A stretch of DNA of 53,152 nucleotides from Bacteroidota bacterium (GCA_963169675.1 CAUJFJ010000108.1:1-53152), one strand, 5' to 3'. Positions 7,236-15,358 are shown, counted from the stretch's first letter. The notes: a model not told the origin generated them from the letters alone. Numbers and translations are program-made.

Positions 7236-8273
7236 TTAGGGCTCACCAAACAAAGGATTTGTGAATATCGTTGTATCTGTAAGTGTATTTAGAAATGCTT
7301 TTAGATTATGTATTTCAAATGGTGTAAGGCCTAACCCAAATTCTTTTCCGGGTTTAGTCATGATGGGATCAAGCGAATTGCTCAATTTTACGTCATTATT
7401 ATAATGGTTTATAACTTCATCTATTGTGGAGAATCTCCCATCATGCATAAAAGATGACCTGGTTAATACATTTCTCAAAGATGGTGTTTTGAATTTCCCT
7501 TTATCTGCAGGATTTCCCGATGAAAGGAAAAAACCCAAATCAGATCCAACAAAAACAGAATCTAATCCAATATTATGCAACTGACCATCCGTCATTAATG
7601 GAAGTGAATGACAATGGAAACAATCTCCTTTTTCTGAATTAAAAATTGTAAATCCCATCATTTCACTTAAAGACAGATTTTCCTCATGCCTCAAAAATCT
7701 GTCAAACTTAGAGTTCCCGCTGACTATTGATCTCAGAAACTGAGCCAGCGCCATTTCAATTCTTTCGTGGTTTATGTAAGAAGAACCAAAAGCTTTGAAA
7801 AACAACGAAGGATATACAGCAGAATTCTGTAGTTTTGAAACATCTGTTCCAAAAAACTCCCGTACTTCAAATCGCATTGCATCCTCTAACGAATTACTAA
7901 TTCTTCCATTCCATAGAAATTTGGAATTATATGCTAAATTTACATGCGGTAAAACATTAACACCTGGAGCAGAAAATCCAAATTCCTGAAAATGACAAGA
8001 AGAGCAAGATTTAAGATTCCCTGGATGTAATATAGAGTCATAATATAATTTGCGTCCCAATGCTACTCCTTCGAATGTTGCACTATTCGAGACAGGTATA
8101 ATCATTTGAGGAAAATGAGATGGCACATCATAACTATACGGCGTAGGACTATAATGCTCAGCTAAGTTTGTTGACCCATTATCATTGCATCCATAAAATA
8201 AAATGTTAAGAGTAAACACACCTGAAAAGACAAAAAATGATCTAAGCTTAATCACCAAATACATCTTCACCAT
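7236..8273 (-). CDS. di-haem MauG/cytochrome-c-peroxidase family lipoprotein (MbnH-like)
   Basis: 345 residues; ATGs at 8273 and 8264 are both possible. The N-terminus is hydrophobic and ends in FYGC, a lipoprotein signal, so it is periplasmic and lipid-anchored. Two CxxCH haem sites are present: CSSCHFQEFGFS and CFHCHSLPLMTDGQLHNIG. Other family landmarks are FNSEKGDC, GKFKTPSLRNV and MHDGRF-x-TIDEVINHY. Its start overlaps the end of the MbnP-like gene, and the MbnP/MbnH pairing is well known: the di-haem enzyme oxidises a tryptophan of MbnP to kynurenine and so completes a copper site. Plain peroxide detoxification is the alternative. Confidence 0.88.
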   Translation of the reverse strand: MVKMYLVIKLRSFFVFSGVFTLNILFYGCNDNGSTNLAEHYSPTPYSYDVPSHFPQMIIPVSNSATFEGVALGRKLYYDSILHPGNLKSCSSCHFQEFGFSAPGVNVLPHVNLAYNSKFLWNGRISNSLEDAMRFEVREFFGTDVSKLQNSAVYPSLFFKAFGSSYINHERIEMALAQFLRSIVSGNSKFDRFLRHEENLSLSEMMGFTIFNSEKGDCFHCHSLPLMTDGQLHNIGLDSVFVGSDLGFFLSSGNPADKGKFKTPSLRNVLTRSSFMHDGRFSTIDEVINHYNNDVKLSNSLDPIMTKPGKEFGLGLTPFEIHNLKAFLNTLTDTTIFTNPLFGEP

Positions 8274-8985
8274 TTCTACAAAGTTTTAACATTGCATTGT
8301 CACTTCCCATCGAATAATTTCCATCAATATTAAAATCATATATCTCGGGATCTCGAAACCATTCATTTATATTCATATTTAATCTAATTGTATCTCTACT
8401 GGAATTTACAGTGAAATTTCCCTCTAATTCATTTGTAACTAAATGAGCATTTTTTCCTAAATGTATTGCAAGGCCATAATCCATTCCGGAAGCTTTAAAT
8501 TTTCCCTCAAGTTTCATAAAATGATATCCACCTCCCATTTGGTCGGGCCAGGCCATATTAAAATTATCTGCACTAGGAGTCAGTGAATTTGATATATTAT
8601 GTAATGAATCGAGACCAACACAAAATGATAATGCATCGTACTCACCATACTTTATTCCTGAAAGTGAAAAAATAAAATTGCCCTTATTGCTCGATATATC
8701 TACATAAACTACCGAATCCGAACTGGTTTCCAAAATGCCGTCCTTCCATAGCTTAAACCTGCTCAAATAAAATTGCAATTTATTTACTGTATAAATATCT
8801 CCTGCTTGATTTTGATACTCAACTGAATCAAAAATCAAAGGTAGATTATCAATGATAGCCTTCACAGCAACTGTTACTTTTGTATTTTCTGCCATAGCAG
8901 GAGGAGAATCTTCATTTTTATTACATGCAGTGATTAACCACATAAACATGAACAAACTCAAACATAATAATTTTGGTGCTTTCAT
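8248..8985 (-). CDS. MbnP-family periplasmic lipoprotein
   Basis: 245 residues from the ATG at 8985 (a TTG at 8994 is less likely). Signal peptide with lipobox MWLITAC and Cys near residue 21. The MbnP-like core shows VNKLQFYLSRFKLWKDG, the Asp-rich YGEYDALSFCVGLD, then MAWPDQMGGGYHFMKLEGKF and IHLGKNAH. The Trp before MGGGYHFMKLEG is the type of residue modified to kynurenine in characterised MbnP. It overlaps the MbnH-like gene by 26 bp. MbnP proteins bind copper in the periplasm, so the pair may supply or buffer copper or haem redox functions next to the NOR genes. Confidence 0.85.
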   Translation of the reverse strand: MKAPKLLCLSLFMFMWLITACNKNEDSPPAMAENTKVTVAVKAIIDNLPLIFDSVEYQNQAGDIYTVNKLQFYLSRFKLWKDGILETSSDSVVYVDISSNKGNFIFSLSGIKYGEYDALSFCVGLDSLHNISNSLTPSADNFNMAWPDQMGGGYHFMKLEGKFKASGMDYGLAIHLGKNAHLVTNELEGNFTVNSSRDTIRLNMNINEWFRDPEIYDFNIDGNYSMGSDNAMLKLCRNGEDVFGD

Positions 8986-9011
8986 TGCCAACAATTTAAA
9001 TTATCCTTTTG

Positions 9012-9449
9012 TTAATTTGTCAAAAATACTTGGCCTGTCCTGAGTTTTTTAGCCAGAGTGAGTAATTTAGTATTATGTAACAAATCATTCAGATTCTGTT
9101 TTATATTTCTATATTGACTATGCATAGGACATGGGACATTATCTGAGCATGCTTTTAACCCCATGATACAGACAGAATAGTCTGCTTTTCCATCAACCGC
9201 ATTAACAATATGACACAAGTTTAATGACTCTAATTTTTCTTTCTCAATATCAAAACCTCCTGACTTACCTAATGAAGATCTGACAATGCCACTTTTCTTC
9301 AGCAATTGTAGAAGTTTTGATGTAAAAGCTTCAGGCGACTCTATTTGAATTGAAATTTCTTTCAAATTCACCTTTTCTCCTTCAAGAGATTTTAAGGCAA
9401 TAAATACAGTTGCCCGGATAGAATATTCACTTGCTTTAGATAGTATCAT
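9012..9449 (-). CDS. second Rrf2-family regulator with three conserved cysteines
   Basis: 145 residues from the ATG at 9449. MILSKASEYSIRATVFIAL is the Rrf2 N-terminal helix, and GKSGGFDIEKEK the wing. Cys94-x6-Cys101-x5-Cys107 (CIMGLKACSDNVPC) has the same spacing as the paralogue at 2085-2540, so it probably binds an Fe-S cluster. It sits between norB (98 bp upstream) and mbnP on the same strand. A clear -7 box (9467-9474) and a TTGGACTAA palindrome (9492-9509) lie just upstream, which suggests autoregulation. NO sensing is inferred from the neighbours. Confidence 0.88.
   Translation of the reverse strand: MILSKASEYSIRATVFIALKSLEGEKVNLKEISIQIESPEAFTSKLLQLLKKSGIVRSSLGKSGGFDIEKEKLESLNLCHIVNAVDGKADYSVCIMGLKACSDNVPCPMHSQYRNIKQNLNDLLHNTKLLTLAKKLRTGQVFLTN
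9021..9028 (-). promoter_or_regulatory. candidate -7 box for mbnP, inside the 3' end of rrf2
   Basis: Minus-strand TATTTTTG matches TAnnTTTG and lies 36 bp before the mbnP ATG at 8985. It overlaps the last codons of the upstream regulator gene, so mbnP-mbnH may have its own promoter as well as read-through. Confidence 0.35.
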
Positions 9450-9466
9450 ATGATCAAATTATTAAT

Positions 9467-9474
9467 CAAAGATA
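9467..9474 (-). promoter_or_regulatory. -7 box of the second rrf2 gene
   Basis: Minus-strand TATCTTTG, a full match to TAnnTTTG, 17 bp before the ATG at 9449. The same octamer precedes the other rrf2 gene at 2062-2069. Confidence 0.55.
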
Positions 9475-9491
9475 CGACAAAATAATTTAAT

Positions 9492-9509
9492 TTGGATAAA
9501 TTAGTCCAA
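9492..9509. promoter_or_regulatory. candidate Rrf2 operator upstream of rrf2
   Basis: Minus-strand TTGGACTAATTTATCCAA is an inverted repeat (TTGGA/TCCAA) 17 bp upstream of the -7 box, so it covers the -33 region. A further TTGGA half-site follows at about 9514-9518. The core TTAGTCCAATT (plus strand, 9501-9511) recurs exactly at 12963-12973 in front of the tpl-norCB operon. Confidence 0.45.
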
Positions 9510-9546
9510 TTATATCCAACAGAGTAAATAATCTCTATTGTGTTGA

Positions 9547-10884
9547 TTATATACGTTTTATGGTTTTTGGAGAGTTCAGCATCCAGATCAAAACCAAGGC
9601 CAATGCCGATAAACCCACTGCCAGAAAAGTTCCCGAACTGGCAAATATTATGATCCAAGGTTTTAGTTTTAAAGACAAATCCGTAAAAGATCCATTGGTG
9701 ACTTGATATTGCCAGATTATTTTACAAATTCCAGCGGAGTCTAAAGAAACGACAAATACGAAAAGAGAAATTTGAATGGTCCAGAATAAATAAGAAATCA
9801 TCGTAGTGACTTTGTCTGATAAACATATTCGTGAACAAATAAATTCACTACAGCCTGCTAAAAGAATCATCGAATTGATTCCTATTGTTGTACCCATGGC
9901 ATGTGCTACTGTTACATGCGTACCATGGGTAAACAAATTAAATGCTGGAATTGACATCAAAAGTGCCTGAATCAAATTTAACAGCAACCATGCATCAGCT
10001 GCCATAAGAAACTTAAAAGGTAAATAATGAAAATTCTTGGTAGCAGAATCAATTGTGCTTCTCCAGCTAAATAAAATCTTTAATAAAAAAATCCATTCTG
10101 TCATACTGACAAGATACCCCACTGTTCTCACTATATTATGTGTAGGCAAAGAATAAATATGGTGCCCCCAATTAAACATTAGGTTAAAGAGACCCAACAT
10201 GTAAAAAAAATAGGCCGATCTGGAAGTTGAGGTACCAGTATCTCCTTTGATCTTATCCATGAGATAAAATGCAGTACCATAAATTAATTGATTCCAACTT
10301 CCAACCAAAGATCCATTTGATTTCCATTGAATGGTTGTATCAATTATGTATTGCTCCCGGATAAAAGGGAAAATCCACAAATAATTTTCTAAGAAAGTTA
10401 ACAAGAAAAAACAGCCTCCTGCAAACCACATCCAAAAATAAACTGGCCAATTACTAACTTTGAATAGACTTTTATAAAGGTTGAATAAAAATAAAATCCA
10501 TGAGCCAAGCAAAGGCAATGCAAAAACAGGCGGAAATTCCCAATACTCTCTGCCTCCAAATTTCTGAATAAAATAAGAAGAGAAAATACCCATCAGCGCA
10601 AAAATCAACATTAGCCATTGGAAGAAAGCAAGTGGTACTGAGAATTCAATTTTGGTTGCAGAATACAAATAAATATAAACACAACTAATTGCACCTGTAA
10701 CAATCCACATAGTTACGGCGGTAACATGAATAGGCCGTAATGAAACCATTTCTAAATGGACTCCAGCGATGTCTAGGTCAAAATATTTTGATGAAGCTAA
10801 TACTCCGAACCAAACTCCTATAACTAGTAGAATTAAAGCTGTATTCCAGTAAAGTTTCTGAATCTTAAAATGACTCAACCTCAT
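9547..10884 (-). CDS. norB: NorB-like nitric oxide reductase large subunit with altered FeB-site residues
   Basis: 445 residues, about 12 transmembrane helices, length normal for cNOR catalytic subunits. Gapless alignment to my recollection of Pseudomonas aeruginosa NorB between GxW and the HH pair places His53 at the haem b ligand His60, His241-His242 at FeB ligands His258-His259, Glu263 at Glu280 and His328 at haem b3 ligand His347. The third FeB histidine (His207) is Asn190, Glu211 is Val194, Glu215 is Asn198, and the second haem b ligand His349 is Met330. So it is a NOR-superfamily membrane enzyme, but not a canonical cNOR; NO reduction is the default inference. Its start overlaps the norC stop by 4 bp (ATGA). 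Confidence 0.85.
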   Translation of the reverse strand: MRLSHFKIQKLYWNTALILLVIGVWFGVLASSKYFDLDIAGVHLEMVSLRPIHVTAVTMWIVTGAISCVYIYLYSATKIEFSVPLAFFQWLMLIFALMGIFSSYFIQKFGGREYWEFPPVFALPLLGSWILFLFNLYKSLFKVSNWPVYFWMWFAGGCFFLLTFLENYLWIFPFIREQYIIDTTIQWKSNGSLVGSWNQLIYGTAFYLMDKIKGDTGTSTSRSAYFFYMLGLFNLMFNWGHHIYSLPTHNIVRTVGYLVSMTEWIFLLKILFSWRSTIDSATKNFHYLPFKFLMAADAWLLLNLIQALLMSIPAFNLFTHGTHVTVAHAMGTTIGINSMILLAGCSEFICSRICLSDKVTTMISYLFWTIQISLFVFVVSLDSAGICKIIWQYQVTNGSFTDLSLKLKPWIIIFASSGTFLAVGLSALALVLIWMLNSPKTIKRI

Positions 10885-11294
10885 TTTCTAATGACCCTTC
10901 CATCGAATTTTATTAAATAATTATCGGGAAGCGATGTTCCCGTTTTGTCTACCAATTCCAAAAATCTAACTATTGATTCAAGTTCTTCAGAGCTCATATT
11001 GAACGCCGGCATCTTTGCAGATCCCGCTTTAATATATGCTTTAATATAATTCGAGCTCTTCCCCTTTTGAGATGATACATTAGTCAAGTCTGGACCCAAA
11101 TATCCGCCAAGTCCATACAACTGATGACAGGCTTGACAGTTGTACTTTTGAAATACTAAATGACCCTCACCAATTTCTGCACTTCGATCATATTCGAAAG
11201 CAGACAATTTAACAGGAGTAATGTAAATCCAAACAGAAAATAGAAAGTACAACACGCATAGCAATATAAAAACCAAGAATTTTTTAGGATTCAT
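10881..11294 (-). CDS. norC: NorC-like membrane-anchored cytochrome c subunit
   Basis: 137 residues. One N-terminal transmembrane anchor (about residues 6-27) is followed by a periplasmic cytochrome c domain with CQACH, GGYLGPDLTNV and a likely Met ligand in KMPAFNMS. Size and order fit NorC, which passes electrons from cytochrome c or cupredoxins to NorB. It starts 5 bp after the end of the tyrosine phenol-lyase gene and overlaps norB by 4 bp, so the three genes form a tight operon. Confidence 0.9.
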   Translation of the reverse strand: MNPKKFLVFILLCVLYFLFSVWIYITPVKLSAFEYDRSAEIGEGHLVFQKYNCQACHQLYGLGGYLGPDLTNVSSQKGKSSNYIKAYIKAGSAKMPAFNMSSEELESIVRFLELVDKTGTSLPDNYLIKFDGRVIRK

Positions 11295-11299
11295 CGTAC

Positions 11300-12709
11300 T
11301 TAAGAACTTAGCTTTTCAAATTTTGCCTGAAAAAATCGAAGATACTTCGGTTCATAAACCATTTTGAGGCCTTTCAATTTTTTAGCACCACTAAATACTT
11401 TTGCTGCACTTTCAGCTACAACATCCATATGTGCTTGAGTATAAACTCTGCGAGGAATAGTAAAGCGAACTAATTCCAGTTTTGGAAGTATGTTATTTCC
11501 AAATTTATCCCTTCCAGCTGAGACAACACCTCTTTCCATGGTCCTAACACCTGAATCAATATAAATTTCAGCAGCAAGCGTTTGAGCAGGGAACTGTTCC
11601 TGACTCAGATGAGGCAGAACAGATCGGGCATCTACAAATACTCCGTGCCCTCCAATGGGTCTCACAATTGGTATTCCAAAAGACTCCATTTTTTTACCAA
11701 GATATTCTACCTGTCCCACTCTTGCCATTTGATGGTAGTCATTAACACTTTCAGTTATCCCTATCGCAATTGCTTCCATATCGCGGCCTGCCAGTCCGCC
11801 ATAGGTGTGTAGCCCTTCATAGACTACAACCAAATTTCTTGCTTGCTCATAAATTTCAAAATCATTCACAGCAAGAAATCCACCAATATTTACGAGAGCA
11901 TCCTTTTTTGCACTCATAGTGGCTCCATCAGTCAGCGAACATATCTCTTTCACTATACTTGCTACGGAACGTTGTTCATTTCCCTTTTCTCTTTGCTGTA
12001 CAAAATAAGCATTTTCGGCAACTCTGGTCATATCATGGATGATCTTAATGCCATGTTTTGAAGTAAGCTTACGAACGGCTTTCAGATTTTCAACACTAAT
12101 AGGTTGACCACCGGCCATATTAACATTTGTAGCGATACTAATATAGGGAATTTTGCCTGCACCATACTTTTTAATTAGGTTTTCAAGCTTATGTAAATCA
12201 ATATTCCCCTTAAATGGGAATTCGTTAAAAGGGTGATGCGCTTCATCAACGATGATATCTTTGAAGTTACCACCGGCCAGCTCTTGATGCAACCTTGTAG
12301 TAGTAAAATACATATTACCTGGAATAATATCACCTCTGTTGATTAAAATCTGCGACAAAATATTTTCAGCTCCTCTTCCCTGATGAGTTGGAATCACATA
12401 TTTATAACCATAGTACTTTTGAATTGCAGCTTCCATTTTATAAAAACTCTCGCTTCCCGCATAAGCTTCATCGCCAAGCATCATCCCACTCCATTGTCGG
12501 TCACTCATTGCATTTGTTCCACTATCTGTAAGTAAATCAATATAGACATCTTTGGATTGCAGTAAAAATGTATTGTAGCCTGCTTTTCTTATGTTGCTTA
12601 TTCTTTCCTTTCGAGTTGTCATCTTAAGCAACTCCACCACTTTCATCCTGTATGGCTCTGCCCAGGAATTTTGAATACTCTTTGATCGTTCACGATGATT
12701 CATTGTCAA
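11300..12709 (-). CDS. tpl: tyrosine phenol-lyase (PLP beta-eliminating lyase), not tryptophanase
   Basis: 469 residues from the ATG at 12709 (12703 also possible). Strong similarity to the tryptophanase/TPL family: YIDLLTDSGTNAMSD, GDEAYAGSESFY, PTHQGRGAEN and the PLP lysine in SAKKDALVN (Lys268/269). Residues that separate the two enzymes are TPL-like: FTTT at 135-138 (Thr136 matches TPL Thr124; tryptophanase has Asp), MERG at 391-394 (Arg393 matches TPL Arg381) and RFF at 458-460. Expected reaction: L-tyrosine to phenol, pyruvate and ammonia, reversible. It is the first gene of a tight operon with norC and norB, an unexpected context. Confidence 0.85.
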   Translation of the reverse strand: MTMNHRERSKSIQNSWAEPYRMKVVELLKMTTRKERISNIRKAGYNTFLLQSKDVYIDLLTDSGTNAMSDRQWSGMMLGDEAYAGSESFYKMEAAIQKYYGYKYVIPTHQGRGAENILSQILINRGDIIPGNMYFTTTRLHQELAGGNFKDIIVDEAHHPFNEFPFKGNIDLHKLENLIKKYGAGKIPYISIATNVNMAGGQPISVENLKAVRKLTSKHGIKIIHDMTRVAENAYFVQQREKGNEQRSVASIVKEICSLTDGATMSAKKDALVNIGGFLAVNDFEIYEQARNLVVVYEGLHTYGGLAGRDMEAIAIGITESVNDYHQMARVGQVEYLGKKMESFGIPIVRPIGGHGVFVDARSVLPHLSQEQFPAQTLAAEIYIDSGVRTMERGVVSAGRDKFGNNILPKLELVRFTIPRRVYTQAHMDVVAESAAKVFSGAKKLKGLKMVYEPKYLRFFQAKFEKLSS

Positions 12710-12928
12710 ATATCTTTAAGTTTAAGTGCTAGTATTTATCAAATTCGCAATATCCTTTTGGAATTTCAAACCCGTTTTGTTGAGCTGGTGCTGTTTCATG
12801 AAAGAAAAACACCAATTCTATTTAGCTCTGATAGTATGTTTGAATAGGTAATCGAATTGCATCTGTAACGATTGCTCACTTTATAACACATTGTTTTCTC
12901 ATAGGAGTCTATTTAGGTATTTTGCGGT

Positions 12929-12936
12929 CAAAATTA
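12929..12936 (-). promoter_or_regulatory. -7 box of the tpl-norC-norB operon
   Basis: Minus-strand TAATTTTG matches TAnnTTTG. A TTG at 12961-12959, 22 bp upstream, can serve as the -33 element. This would give a long leader of about 215 nt before the tpl start, in which I see no conserved RNA element. Confidence 0.45.
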
Positions 12937-12958
12937 ATAACTCCTAATTTATCTCTGA

Positions 12959-12973
12959 CAATTTAGTCCAATT
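12959..12973. promoter_or_regulatory. candidate Rrf2 operator of the tpl-norCB promoter
   Basis: Minus strand AATTGGACTAAATTG overlaps the -33 element. Its 11 bp core is identical to the rrf2 upstream site at 9501-9511 and sits at a similar distance from the -7 box. Confidence 0.42.
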
Positions 12974-13197
12974 TAAATTTATGATTCTTGTCATGTTTTT
13001 ATTTATTTGACAATCAATTTTTTATAAAATGTACGGGGATGAGAAGTTGTGCTCCATGAAAAGTAGGAAATGTAGAATCAAAAATAACTTGAATTGATGT
13101 GGCATTCTTACTTGAATTCAGCCACTATAAATAGCTTTTTGCTTTTCTAAATTTTTATTGTGTAATTGGTACCTGTAAAACCATATCCGATTTTAAT

Positions 13198-15117
13198 ATG
13201 TCATATCCATACCAAATTACCAGTTACGAGCAATACAATCAGGCCTATGCATCATGCGAAAAAGATCCTCAGGCATTTTGGGGTTCAGTAGCAGAACATT
13301 TTCGTTGGAAGAAAAAATGGAATAAAGTCCTTGACTGGAATTTCAGGGAGCCAAAAATAGAATGGTTCAGTGGTGCAACAATGAACATCACCGAGAACTG
13401 TCTCGATCGGCATATCGAAGAGTTGGGAAATAAGCCTGCTATTATATGGGAGCCTAATGATCCTGAAGAGCATCACCGGATTCTTACCTACAAGGAATTG
13501 CTTTTTAAAGTGAAGCAATTCTCGAATGTTTTAAAAAATAATGGCGTTAAAAAAGGTGATCGGGTTTGCATATATATGGGAATGATTCCGGAACTTGCCA
13601 TTGCAGTATTGGCATGTGCCCGTGTTGGCGCCATTCATTCGGTAGTATTTGGCGGATTTAGTTCGCAATCGATTGCTGACCGCTTGCAGGATGCGAAAGC
13701 GGAATTTATAATTACCTGTGATGGAGCATATCGTGGTGCAAAAGATATTCCACTTAAAAGTTTGATTGATGATGCACTTATAGCATGTCCGTTTGTGAAA
13801 CGTGTTATTGTCTGCACCCGCACCCGTACACCGGTGAGTATGATCAAAGGACGTGATGTATGGTGGGAAGATGAAATAAAAAAAGTAGAAACACATGGTA
13901 ATCCGGATTTTCCTGCTGAAGAAATGGATGCCAACGATATGTTGTTTATTCTATATACATCCGGATCGACCGGCAAACCAAAAGGAGTAGTACATGCTTG
14001 CGGGGGCTATATGGTTTGGGCCAATTACACTTTCGTAAATGTATTTCAATATAAACCAGGTCAGGTGCATTTTTGTACTGCCGACATTGGCTGGATCACC
14101 GGACATAGCTATATCATATATGGTCCGCTGAGTGCTGGTGCAACAACACTTATGTTTGAAGGAATTCCAACCTGGCCTGATGCTGGTCGCTTCTGGGACA
14201 TAGTGGATCGCTATAAAGTTGATATCCTGTATACTGCACCTACCGCTATTCGCAGTCTGATGGCCTATGGAATGGATTATCTTGTTGGAAAAGATCTATC
14301 TTCATTAAAAGTTCTCGGCACAGTTGGCGAACCTATAAATGAAGAAGCCTGGCACTGGTATCATAAAAACATTGGTAAAGAAAAATGTCCGGTAGTTGAT
14401 ACCTGGTGGCAGACCGAAACAGGTGGTGTACTCATTTCTAATCTTGCGGGAGTTACACCAGAAAAGCCATCGTTTGCAACATTACCTCTACCTGGTGTTC
14501 ATCCTTGTCTGGTAGATGAAAATGGAGTTGAAATAACAGGTAATAATGTCAGCGGAAATTTATGTATGAAATTTCCCTGGCCGGGAATTCTTAGAACTAC
14601 CTACGGCGATCATGAACGTTGTCGGTTAAATTACTTTTCAACATATGAAAATCTTTACTTCACCGGAGATGGATGCTTGCGTGATGAAAATGGCTTTTAC
14701 AGAATTACTGGTCGTGTAGATGATGTGCTGAATGTGAGTGGTCACCGGATTGGAACCGCCGAAGTCGAAAATGCCATCAATATGCATGCAGGTGTTGTGG
14801 AGAGTGCGGTAGTTGGATATCCACATGATATAAAAGGCCAGGGAATATATGCTTATGTTATTTACAATGGTCATCATGGTGATGAAGCATTGGCTCGTCA
14901 GGATATTATCCAAACTGTTACCAGAATAATTGGACCGATTGCAAAGCCCGATAAAATACAATTTGTCACAGGACTTCCTAAAACACGAAGCGGAAAAATT
15001 ATGCGTAGAATTTTACGTAAAATAGCCGAAGGGGAAACAACTAATTTAGGTGATACAACAACATTACTCGATCCGGGAGTTGTGGAGCAGATAGCGGGAT
15101 TGAGGATTAAGAACTAG
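13198..15117 (+). CDS. acs: acetyl-CoA synthetase (AMP-forming)
   Basis: 639 residues, normal length. Adenylate-forming motifs: YTSGSTGKPKGVVH at residues 253-266 (P-loop), DTWWQTETGG, YFTGDGCLRDENGFYRITGR and the C-terminal PKTRSGKIMRR with the acetylation-controlled Lys600. Converts acetate, ATP and CoA to acetyl-CoA in the cytoplasm. It is divergent from the tpl-nor operon and has no co-directional partner. Confidence 0.97.
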   Translation: MSYPYQITSYEQYNQAYASCEKDPQAFWGSVAEHFRWKKKWNKVLDWNFREPKIEWFSGATMNITENCLDRHIEELGNKPAIIWEPNDPEEHHRILTYKELLFKVKQFSNVLKNNGVKKGDRVCIYMGMIPELAIAVLACARVGAIHSVVFGGFSSQSIADRLQDAKAEFIITCDGAYRGAKDIPLKSLIDDALIACPFVKRVIVCTRTRTPVSMIKGRDVWWEDEIKKVETHGNPDFPAEEMDANDMLFILYTSGSTGKPKGVVHACGGYMVWANYTFVNVFQYKPGQVHFCTADIGWITGHSYIIYGPLSAGATTLMFEGIPTWPDAGRFWDIVDRYKVDILYTAPTAIRSLMAYGMDYLVGKDLSSLKVLGTVGEPINEEAWHWYHKNIGKEKCPVVDTWWQTETGGVLISNLAGVTPEKPSFATLPLPGVHPCLVDENGVEITGNNVSGNLCMKFPWPGILRTTYGDHERCRLNYFSTYENLYFTGDGCLRDENGFYRITGRVDDVLNVSGHRIGTAEVENAINMHAGVVESAVVGYPHDIKGQGIYAYVIYNGHHGDEALARQDIIQTVTRIIGPIAKPDKIQFVTGLPKTRSGKIMRRILRKIAEGETTNLGDTTTLLDPGVVEQIAGLRIKN

Positions 15118-15181
15118 GTAGTTTTTAGTTCTCATTAAGCTTCTCATTCGCATTTTATTTTGCATCTGCCATGCAGGCTTT

Positions 15182-15209
15182 GTTACTTTTTGCTTGACCA
15201 AAAAGTAAC
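15182..15209. terminator. hairpin downstream of acs
   Basis: GTTACTTTTTG (15182-15192) pairs with CAAAAAGTAAC (15199-15209) around a 6-nt loop. It lies 65 bp after the acs stop; no uridine tract follows, so a termination role is uncertain. Confidence 0.35.
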
Positions 15210-15326
15210 CAAAAAGTCAAGAACAGCATCAGGCACTTTCCTTCTTTCTTTAGATGATTTTGGTAAATCACTTTTTACATAAATGATTCTAAACTGTTGG
15301 CCATTTGCCGTGCGCTGCTTTTTACT

Positions 15327-15358
15327 AAGACAGTTTTTTTCTAATAAAAAACTGTCTT
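15327..15358. repeat. 13 bp perfect inverted repeat
   Basis: AAGACAGTTTTTT (15327-15339) and AAAAAACTGTCTT (15346-15358) with a 6-nt loop. It could act as an orientation-independent terminator for neither adjacent gene directly, since it is about 200 bp from acs and 400 bp from the mannosidase end. Confidence 0.6.

Larger units (their letters stand above)
12710..13197. other. divergent promoter region between tpl-norCB and acs
   Basis: 488 bp, AT-rich, no credible gene. It holds the -7 box and TTGGACTAA motif of the tpl operon (listed separately) and presumably the acs promoter, for which I found no TAnnTTTG match. A 20-mer at 13008-13027 recurs exactly at 38975-38994. Confidence 0.5.

Noticed and set aside
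11300-12709. Tryptophanase (tnaA)
   Set aside because: Substrate-specificity residues match tyrosine phenol-lyase (Thr136, Arg393, RFF); see the feature.
13285-13976. Antisense open frames within acs, and similar frames inside dxs, the GH2 gene and the M4 peptidase
   Set aside because: They are shadows of strongly conserved coding sequence on the other strand.
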